From: Stenotrophomonas sp. MYb238
GTDB lineage: Bacteria > Pseudomonadota > Gammaproteobacteria > Xanthomonadales > Xanthomonadaceae
Length of the DNA stretch: 64,000 nt
Assembly (NCBI RefSeq): GCF_009496535.1
Contig: NZ_WIDL01000007.1
Span: forward strand, 62,001 to 126,000
Direction: 5' to 3'
Part shown: in pieces, positions 57,810 to 64,000 of the stretch
How the letters are laid out: each line of letters begins with the position of its first letter
Position numbering within the stretch: position 1 is the first letter of the stretch
Translations under genes and position numbers: made by a program
The notes under the pieces: generated by a model
Told to the model about the DNA's origin: nothing
The model's database searches: none
The model's input: only the letters and a program-made list of their open reading frames with translations

Positions 57810-58227
57810 CGGTCGCCAGACCCACCTTCTCGATCCTGGCCGCCTTGATCACGTCCATCGCGGCCACGACCTTTTCATAGGCCACGGCGCGGTCGGCGGC
57901 GACGATCACGCGCAGGTCCTTGTCCTGCGCGGCCATCGCGCCCAGCTGCGCCTGCAGCGTGGCCGCGTCCATGCGCTCGGGGCTCTTGGCGTCGGGCAGC
58001 TTCAGGCTCAGCTGCCCGTCGGCCATCACCGAGACGACGACCGGGTCCTGCCGGCTCTCCAGCGCCTTGGCGTTGGAAGTGGGCAGGTCGACCTCGAAGC
58101 TGAGCGTCAGCAGCGGCGCGGTCACCATGAAGATGATCAGCAGCACCAGCATCACGTCGATGTACGGCACGACGTTGATCTCGGACTTGAGCTTGCGGCG
58201 CTTGCGCCGGGAAATGCCGGAAATCAT
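57799..58227 (-). CDS. tolR: Tol-Pal proton-channel subunit TolR
   Basis: 142 residues with one membrane helix that carries the essential Asp (VPYIDVMLVLLIIFMVTAPLL) and a periplasmic ExbD-like domain. Partner of TolQ. Overlaps tolA by 11 bp and follows tolQ by 61 bp. Confidence 0.96.
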   Translation of the reverse strand: MISGISRRKRRKLKSEINVVPYIDVMLVLLIIFMVTAPLLTLSFEVDLPTSNAKALESRQDPVVVSVMADGQLSLKLPDAKSPERMDAATLQAQLGAMAAQDKDLRVIVAADRAVAYEKVVAAMDVIKAARIEKVGLATDAR

Positions 58228-58288
58228 GGGGAGCTGTTCCTGTTGGATCCCCGCGCGGGAATGCGCGGGCGGTCGCGGTGGACCCGCA

Positions 58289-59065
58289 TCACTCGTCGGC
58301 GCCGGACTGGCGCTGCAGGATCGAACTGAACTCTTCGGCGAAGGTCTCGTAGCGCACCGACAGCCGTTCCACGCGGGTGGTGAAGCGGTTGTAGGCCCAC
58401 GTCGCCGGGATCGCCACGAACAGGCCGATGGCGGTGGCGAACAGCGCCTCGGAGATGCCCGGCGCGACCGAGGCGATGCCCGCCTGCTCGCCGCTGCTGA
58501 TCATGTCGTGCATGGTCACCATGATGCCGAACACCGTGCCGACCAGGCCCACGTACGGGGCGTTGGAGCCGATGTTGGCCAGCAGTTCCAGGTTGCGCTC
58601 CAGCCCGTCGACCTCGCGGGCGAAGGTGGTGCGCATGGCGCGCTGGGTGCCTTCCAGCTGGGTGCGGCTGTCCAGCCCGCGGCGGCCGTTGAGACGGCTG
58701 TATTCGCGGAAGCCGGATTCGAAGATCGCTTCCAGCCCGTCCACGGTGCGGTTGCGGTCGGCGGCCGAGGCGTAGAGCTTGGCCAGGTCGGCGCCGGACC
58801 AGAAGCGGTTCTCGAAATCGTCGGCGGCGCGGTCGGCGGCCTTGAACACGCGCGCCTTGCGGAAAATGATCACCCAGCTGATGAACGAGCCGGCCAGCAG
58901 CAGCAGCACGATCAGCTTGACCGGGATGCTGGCCTTGAGCATCAGGTCCAGGTAGTTGATGCCGCCATGGCTGGCGCGGGCGACGGTCTGCGCCGCGGCG
59001 GCGCTGACATCCGCCGGCAGTGCCTCGGTCACGGTGGCCTGCAGGGCCAGAAGCAAAGCGATCAT
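58289..59065 (-). CDS. tolQ: Tol-Pal proton-channel subunit TolQ
   Basis: 258 residues with three membrane helices: PVKLIVLLLLAGSFISWVI, APYVGLVGTVFGIMVTMHDM and ISEALFATAIGLFVAIPATW. The last two hold the conserved Thr residues of the TolQ/ExbB/MotA family. Forms the energising channel with TolR. Starts 10 bp after the ybgC stop. Confidence 0.96.
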   Translation of the reverse strand: MIALLLALQATVTEALPADVSAAAAQTVARASHGGINYLDLMLKASIPVKLIVLLLLAGSFISWVIIFRKARVFKAADRAADDFENRFWSGADLAKLYASAADRNRTVDGLEAIFESGFREYSRLNGRRGLDSRTQLEGTQRAMRTTFAREVDGLERNLELLANIGSNAPYVGLVGTVFGIMVTMHDMISSGEQAGIASVAPGISEALFATAIGLFVAIPATWAYNRFTTRVERLSVRYETFAEEFSSILQRQSGADE

Positions 59066-59075
59066 CCGATGTTCC

Positions 59076-59507
59076 TCAATCTTGCGCGTGTTGGGTTTCG
59101 AACTGTTTGAGCGTGGCGTACAGCGTGTCGTCCATGGCCTGCGGGCGGAAGTCGCGGGCGCCGACCGCGGCCAGTCGCACCTGCGCGGTCACCAGCGGCT
59201 GGCCGTCGCGCAGCACCGCCTGGCCGATCACCAGGCTGGCGCGACGGCACCGCTGCAGTTCCACCGTGGTCTGCAGCGCATCGTCGAGCCGGGCCGGCTT
59301 CAGGAAATCCAGCGTCATCGCGCGGACCACGAACACCTGCCCGTCGCCGCTGCGCATGGCTTCCTGTCCATAGCCCATCGCCCGCATCCATTCGGTGCGC
59401 GCGCGTTCCATGAAGGCCACGTAGCGGGCGTGGTAGACCACGCCGCCAGCGTCGGTATCTTCCCAATAAATGCGTGTCGGCCAACTGAACCGGGCCTCAA
59501 TCGACAT
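59076..59507 (-). CDS. ybgC: Acyl-CoA thioesterase YbgC
   Basis: Hotdog-fold thioesterase of 143 residues with the active-site motif [20 protein letters not shown], including catalytic Asp. It is the standard first gene of tol operons and is linked to phospholipid or acyl-ACP metabolism. Its start overlaps the ruvB stop by 11 bp, so ruvB and tol genes are likely one transcript. Confidence 0.95.
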   Translation of the reverse strand: MSIEARFSWPTRIYWEDTDAGGVVYHARYVAFMERARTEWMRAMGYGQEAMRSGDGQVFVVRAMTLDFLKPARLDDALQTTVELQRCRRASLVIGQAVLRDGQPLVTAQVRLAAVGARDFRPQAMDDTLYATLKQFETQHAQD

Positions 59508-60537
59508 CGGGCTGCTCCACGAACAGGTCGGCCGGCGCGGCCTTGGGTTTCAGGCCCATGTGCCGGTAGGCCTTGTGGGTGGCCATGCGCCCGCGCGCGG
59601 TGCGCACCAGGAAGCCCTGCTGGATCAGGTAGGGCTCGACCACGTCTTCCAGCGTGCCGCGTTCCTCGGACAACGCCGCGGCCAGCGACTCGATGCCGAC
59701 CGGGCCGCCGTCGAAATATTCCACCAGGGTGCGCAGCAGGCGCCGGTCCAGTTCGTCGAAGCCTTCCGGGTCGACCTTGAGCATCTGCATCGCCGCCTGC
59801 GCCACGGCATCGTCGATGTGGCCGCCGGCCCTGACCTGGGCGTAGTCGCGCACGCGCCGCAGCAGCCGGTTGGCGATGCGCGGGGTGCCGCGCGAACGCC
59901 GCGCGATCTCGCCGGCGCCCTCGGCGCTGCAGTCGATGCCGAGGATGGCCGCCGAGCGGCGCACGATGCGGGTCAGTTCCTCGGCCGAGTAGAACTCCAG
60001 CCGCTGCACGATGCCGAAGCGGTCGCGCAGCGGCGCGGTCAGCAAGCCGGCGCGGGTGGTGGCGCCGATCAGGGTGAACGGCGGCAGGTCGAGCTTGATC
60101 GAGCGCGCGGCCGGGCCCTCGCCGATCATGATGTCGATCTGGAAGTCTTCCATCGCCGGGTACAGCACTTCCTCGACCACCGGCGACAGGCGGTGGATCT
60201 CGTCCACGAACAGCACATCGAACGGCTGCAGGTTGGTCAGCAGCGCGGCCAGGTCGCCGGCCTTCTCGATCACCGGGCCGGAGGTCACGCGCAGGCCGAC
60301 ACCCAGTTCGTTGGCGATCACGTGGCTCAGCGTGGTCTTGCCCAGCCCCGGCGGGCCGAAGATCAGCACGTGGTCCAGCGCCTCGCTGCGCGACTTCGCC
60401 GCCTGGATGTAGATGTCCAGCTGCTCGCGCACCGGCGCCTGGCCCAGGTAGTCGGCCAGGCGGCGCGGGCGGATGCTGGCATCGGCGGCGTCGTCCTCGC
60501 GGGTGGCGCCGGCGGCGATGATGCGGTTGTCGGTCAT
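59497..60537 (-). CDS. ruvB: Holliday junction branch-migration ATPase RuvB
   Basis: 346 residues. AAA+ ATPase with Walker [10 protein letters not shown] near residue 63, Walker [10 protein letters not shown], sensor ATTRAG, arginine finger region and C-terminal winged helix ([12 protein letters not shown]). Start at [10 protein letters not shown]; a longer open frame overlaps the kup end and lacks support. Separated from ruvA only by kup. Confidence 0.96.
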   Translation of the reverse strand: MTDNRIIAAGATREDDAADASIRPRRLADYLGQAPVREQLDIYIQAAKSRSEALDHVLIFGPPGLGKTTLSHVIANELGVGLRVTSGPVIEKAGDLAALLTNLQPFDVLFVDEIHRLSPVVEEVLYPAMEDFQIDIMIGEGPAARSIKLDLPPFTLIGATTRAGLLTAPLRDRFGIVQRLEFYSAEELTRIVRRSAAILGIDCSAEGAGEIARRSRGTPRIANRLLRRVRDYAQVRAGGHIDDAVAQAAMQMLKVDPEGFDELDRRLLRTLVEYFDGGPVGIESLAAALSEERGTLEDVVEPYLIQQGFLVRTARGRMATHKAYRHMGLKPKAAPADLFVEQPDVD

Positions 60538-60631
60538 GCGCGGATTATGGCGGAGAAGCGGCAACGGCGCGTGGACCGAAGGTGGCGGGCCACGCCTTGG
60601 CAGCGCATGCCGCGCCCGCTGTCCTGCGCCA

Positions 60632-62548
60632 TCAGATCTCCACCTGCGCGCCCAGTTCCACCAGCCGGTTTCCGGGAATGCGGAAGAAGTTGGTGGCCGG
60701 GGCGGCGTTGCGGTGCATGAAGGCGAACAGCTTGTCGCGCCAGACCGGCATGCCGCGGTTGGCGCTGGCCACGATGGTCTCGCGGCTGGCGAAGAAGGTG
60801 GTGTCCATCGGGTCGAAGTAGACGCCGCCATGGTCGCAGGAGCGCATCAGCGCCAGCGGCACGTCGGGCGTCTCCATGAAGCCGAAGCGCACGTAGATGC
60901 GGTAGAACTCGTCGCCCACCGGCTCGATCCGCAGCCGCTGCCCCGCCGCCGCGTAGGGCACCGGCAGGGTTTCCACGTGCAGGAACACGTTGCGTTCGTG
61001 CAGCACCTTGTTGTGCTTGAGGTTGTGCATCAGCGCGTGCGGCACCACCGTCGGGTCGGCGGTCAGGAACACCGCGGTGCCCGGCACCCGCACCGGCGGG
61101 GCCAGCATCAGCCCCGGCAGGAAGGTGTCGATGCGGATGCCGTCCTTGCGCACCTCGTCGCGCAGCAGCTCGCGGCCGCGGCGCCAGGTGCGCATCATCG
61201 TGAACAGCACGATGCCCAGCACCACCGGGAACCAGGCGCCCTGCAGCAGCTTGGCGCCGTTGGCGACGACGAAGCCCAGGTCGATCAGGAAGAACACCAC
61301 GCACAGCGCCAGGATCCAGCGCTGCGCGCGCGGCCACAGCACGCGCGCCACCAGCGCCAGCAGCAGGGTGTCGATCAGCATCGTCGCCGACACCGAGATG
61401 CCGTAGGCCACGGCCAGGTTGCTGGAGCTGCGGAACGCCAGCACCAGCCCGAACACCATCAATGCCAGCCCCCAGTTGATACCGGGGATGTAGATCTGGC
61501 CGATGGTGTCGTGCGAGGTGTGCAGGATGCGCATGCGCGGGATGTAGCCCAGTTGCATGGCCTGGCGCGAGACCGAGAACGCGCCGGTGATCACCGACTG
61601 GCTGGCGATCACCGCCGCCATCGTCGCCAGCACGATCATCGGGTACAGCGCCCAGCCCGGCACCGCCTCGAAGAACGGGTTGGCCACCGCGTCCGGGCGC
61701 TGCAGCACCAGCGCGCCCTGCCCCAGGTAGTTCAGCACCAGGCACGGCAGCACGAAGAAATACCAGGCATGGCGGATCGGCGGCGCGCCGAAATGGCCCA
61801 TGTCCGCGTACAGCGCCTCGCCGCCGGTCACCGCCAGCACCACCGCGCCGAAGATGAAGATGCCGTGCCAGCCGTGCTCGATGAAAAAGCGCGCCGCCCA
61901 CCACGGGTTGAACGCCTTGAGCACCTCCGGCGCGGCCAGCACGTTCCACATGCCGATCGCCGCCAGCGACAGGAACCACAGCATCATCACCGGGCCGAAC
62001 ACCTTGCCCACCTTCTCCGTGCCGAAGCGCTGCGCGGCGAACACCGCCGCCAGCACCACCAGGGTGATGGGCACCACGAAATGGCCCAGCGCCGGCGCCG
62101 CCACCTGCAGGCCCTCGACCGCGCCCAGCACCGAGATCGCCGGGGTGATCACGCCGTCGCCGAAGAACAGCGAAGCGCCGAAGATGCCGAGGATGCCGAC
62201 CACGTAGGCCGAGCGCGAGCCGTTGCGCAGGGTGCGCTGGGCCAGCGCCATCAGCGCCATGATGCCGCCCTCGCCGTCGTTGTCGGCGCGCATGATGATG
62301 GTCACGTACTTGAGCGTGACCACCATGTTCAGCGCCCAGAACGCCAGCGACAGTACGCCCAGCACCGTGTCGTGGTCGCTGTCCAGGCCGTAGTGCGGCG
62401 AGAACGCTTCCTTGAGCGTGTACAGCGGGCTGGTGCCGATGTCGCCGAACACGACGCCGATGGCGCCGACGATCAGCGCCAAGCCGCCGGCGGCGCCGGG
62501 ACTGCCAGGGTGGTGGCCGGAGGTTTCAGGCTGGGAAGCGTGGGACAT
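60632..62548 (-). CDS. kup: Low-affinity potassium:proton symporter Kup
   Basis: 638 residues, twelve predicted membrane helices in the first ~440. It begins with the conserved [19 protein letters not shown] and has the [17 protein letters not shown] and [14 protein letters not shown] motifs. The soluble C-terminal ~200 residues are the usual Kup tail. It is inserted between ruvA and ruvB, in the same direction, with 33 bp after it to ruvA's end and 94 bp to ruvB. Confidence 0.95.
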   Translation of the reverse strand: MSHASQPETSGHHPGSPGAAGGLALIVGAIGVVFGDIGTSPLYTLKEAFSPHYGLDSDHDTVLGVLSLAFWALNMVVTLKYVTIIMRADNDGEGGIMALMALAQRTLRNGSRSAYVVGILGIFGASLFFGDGVITPAISVLGAVEGLQVAAPALGHFVVPITLVVLAAVFAAQRFGTEKVGKVFGPVMMLWFLSLAAIGMWNVLAAPEVLKAFNPWWAARFFIEHGWHGIFIFGAVVLAVTGGEALYADMGHFGAPPIRHAWYFFVLPCLVLNYLGQGALVLQRPDAVANPFFEAVPGWALYPMIVLATMAAVIASQSVITGAFSVSRQAMQLGYIPRMRILHTSHDTIGQIYIPGINWGLALMVFGLVLAFRSSSNLAVAYGISVSATMLIDTLLLALVARVLWPRAQRWILALCVVFFLIDLGFVVANGAKLLQGAWFPVVLGIVLFTMMRTWRRGRELLRDEVRKDGIRIDTFLPGLMLAPPVRVPGTAVFLTADPTVVPHALMHNLKHNKVLHERNVFLHVETLPVPYAAAGQRLRIEPVGDEFYRIYVRFGFMETPDVPLALMRSCDHGGVYFDPMDTTFFASRETIVASANRGMPVWRDKLFAFMHRNAAPATNFFRIPGNRLVELGAQVEI

Positions 62549-62581
62549 GGTGGTCTCGATCGCCCGTGAAGGGGGAATGCG

Positions 62582-63169
62582 TCAGCGCAGCGCCGATTGC
62601 AGCGCCTTGCGGATCACCGTGGCGACATCGTCGCCCTCGGTGGCCGCCTCGCGCGCCATCTTCGCCGCCTCGGCGGGTTTGTAACCCAGTTGCTGCAGGG
62701 CCACCGTCGCCTCGGACACCGGATCGGTGGCCAGCGGCCCGGTTACCGGCGAGCCGCCGCCGGCGAAATCGGCCGCCTTGTCGCGCAGTTCCACGATCAT
62801 GCGCTCGGCGGTCTTCTTGCCGATGCCGGGAATGCGGGTCAGCGCGGTGATGTCGCCGGCCTGGATCAGCCGGCCGAACTCGTCCACGCTGGCGCCGGAC
62901 AGCACCGCCAGCGCGATCTTCGCGCCGATGCCGGTGACCTTCTGCACGTCGCGGAACAGCCGCCGCTCGCCCTCGCGCAGGAAGCCGTACAGCGACACGC
63001 TGTCCTCTTTCTGCGCGTAGTGGGTGAACAGCACCACTTCGCGGCCGATGTCGGGCAGGTCGTAGAAGGTGCTCATCGGCGCCTCCAGTTCGTAACCGAC
63101 GCCGCCCACGTCGATCACCAGCCACGGGGGAGCCTTGTGGGCGAGGATGCCGCGCAGACGACCGATCAT
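62582..63169 (-). CDS. ruvA: Holliday junction-binding protein RuvA
   Basis: 195 residues: an OB-fold N-terminal domain (MIGRLRGIL...[12 protein letters not shown]), two helix-hairpin-helix motifs ([15 protein letters not shown] and [16 protein letters not shown]) and the mobile C-terminal domain that binds RuvB. Its ATG overlaps the upstream small gene's TGA (ATGA), so translation is coupled. Confidence 0.96.
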   Translation of the reverse strand: MIGRLRGILAHKAPPWLVIDVGGVGYELEAPMSTFYDLPDIGREVVLFTHYAQKEDSVSLYGFLREGERRLFRDVQKVTGIGAKIALAVLSGASVDEFGRLIQAGDITALTRIPGIGKKTAERMIVELRDKAADFAGGGSPVTGPLATDPVSEATVALQQLGYKPAEAAKMAREAATEGDDVATVIRKALQSALR

Positions 63170-63583
63170 GGATTTCCCTGGAAAGATGGAATGACGAAGA
63201 CCGCCGCCAGGTACAGCGCGCCGGTCAGGCAGGCCAGCAGCATGGCGAAGAACAGCAGGAACAGCCAGTAATCCACGGGCTGCCGGTCGCGCGCGTACGC
63301 CTGCGGGTGCGCGAAGCGCAGCCCCAGCGAGGAAACGATCGCGCCGCTGCGCAGGTACGCGTACAGCACGAAGCACGCCGACAGGCACCAGCCCGCGCCC
63401 GCGGTGACGGCCAGAACATGCGCCAGCCCCTGCGGCAGGCCGGTAATGGCGCAGGCGGCCAGCACCACGATGCACAGCAGCAGGGCTGCTCAGGGCGCAC
63501 AGGCCCGCCAGCCGCTGCATCCGCCGGTCGCGGACAGGCAAGCCGGCTTCGGCGTCCAACATGCGCCGGCGCAGCCCGCTCAC
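63166..63583 (-). pseudogene. Small multi-helix membrane protein between ruvC and ruvA, frameshifted
   Basis: The downstream frame codes [13 protein letters not shown]... to ...[10 protein letters not shown] with three hydrophobic helices. It has no ATG, and an in-frame TGA occurs just before it. The upstream frame starts GTG at 63583, overlapping the ruvC TGA (GTGA), or ATG at 63562, and reads LAGLCAL before leaving frame. Removing the single T at 63490 joins both into one open frame of about 138 codons with a continuous first helix ([20 protein letters not shown]). Either a recent mutation or a sequencing error. Function unknown. Confidence 0.7.
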
Positions 63584-64000
63584 TTGCGGCTCCAGGCCAC
63601 GCGCGCCGCTACGCCCAGCCGGTTGGCGGTGGCGCGCACGTGCGCATGGGTGATCGCCACGGCCAGCGCGTCGGCGGCGTCGGCCTGCAGTTTGCCCTGC
63701 AGGCCGAGCATCAGCCCGACCATGTGCTGCACCTGCTGTTTCTCGGCGCCGCCGCGGCCCACCACCGCCAGCTTGATCTCGGTGGCGGCGTACTCGCTGA
63801 CCGGCAGGTCGCGCAGCACCACCGCGCACAGCGCCGCGCCGCGCGCCTGGCCGAGCTTGAGCGCCGAGTCGGGGTTCTTGGCCATGAACACCTTCTCGAT
63901 GGCCACTTCCTGCGGCTGGTACTCGTCGATCAGCGCGTGCACGCCGTGCACCAGCCGTTTCAGGCGCTGGGCGAAGTCCGCCGCGCCCAGCAGCACCAGC
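63580..64000 (-). CDS. ruvC: Holliday junction resolvase RuvC (N-terminus outside window)
   Basis: About 140 C-terminal residues of the 170 usual. Visible: the helix before the [20 protein letters not shown] segment, [23 protein letters not shown], and the catalytic [14 protein letters not shown] with two acidic residues. The first active-site Asp lies beyond the right edge. Confidence 0.95.
   Translation of the reverse strand, partial: LVLLGAADFAQRLKRLVHGVHALIDEYQPQEVAIEKVFMAKNPDSALKLGQARGAALCAVVLRDLPVSEYAATEIKLAVVGRGGAEKQQVQHMVGLMLGLQGKLQADAADALAVAITHAHVRATANRLGVAARVAWSRK

Overview
The window is a 64 kb chromosomal stretch of a high-GC gammaproteobacterium of the family Xanthomonadaceae. 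Several features point there: a fused aspartate kinase/diaminopimelate decarboxylase, the MurD2-MurL muropeptide pair, a TonB-dependent receptor in a maltose-type locus, an order ruvC-ruvA-kup-ruvB-ybgC-tolQRAB-pal-cpoB, and many GTAGGAGCG-type REP doublets between genes. The genus cannot be fixed from sequence alone; Xanthomonas, Stenotrophomonas, Pseudoxanthomonas and Lysobacter relatives all fit.

Layout: (1) 1-8.9 kb is an alpha-glucoside (maltose-type) utilisation locus with an inner-membrane MFS symporter (partial), a periplasmic GH97 alpha-glucosidase, a TonB-dependent receptor and a GH13 alpha-glucosidase. Three identical 14-bp palindromic operators tie it together, and a five-unit 234-bp tandem repeat array interrupts it. 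(2) 9-10.4 kb holds the octaprenyl diphosphate synthase gene and a small HhH protein. (3) 10.6-15.1 kb is an iron-uptake module: AraC/PchR-like regulator, Fur-like box, CirA-type receptor and an exported Fes-like esterase. (4) 15.1-24.6 kb carries a dienelactone hydrolase, the murD2-murL-lysAC cell-wall/lysine block, two PhzF paralogues and a lipoprotein. (5) 24.6-32.8 kb holds tsaB, a YoaA/DinG helicase, a TPR lipoprotein, mrcB (PBP1B) and a divergent two-domain glycosyltransferase. (6) 33-42.8 kb holds a membrane-anchored helical-repeat protein, relA, two small exported proteins, hrpA and dps. (7) 42.8-48.5 kb has a 168-bp tandem repeat array, a TPR-GGDEF cyclase whose 3' end is duplicated, recQ and a decayed IS481 copy. 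(8) 48.5-52 kb has a Ser/Thr kinase translationally coupled to an ECF-like sigma factor, then tRNA-Lys. (9) 52.2-64 kb is a minus-strand housekeeping run: ruvC, a frameshifted small gene, ruvA, kup, ruvB, ybgC, tolQRAB, pal, cpoB, queE and queC.

The genes fall into working groups. Sugar moves from receptor to periplasmic GH97 to symporter to cytoplasmic GH13. Catecholate-type iron chelates are probably taken up by the CirA-like receptor and hydrolysed in the periplasm. MurD2 and MurL together give a glutamate-racemase-independent route to D-Glu in peptidoglycan, next to LysAC and not far from PBP1B. The Tol-Pal block maintains the outer membrane. The kinase-sigma pair is probably a phosphorylation-controlled transcription switch whose target genes are not visible here. 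The least explained DNA is the two long tandem arrays, the REP families with covarying arms, and the duplicated GGDEF tail.
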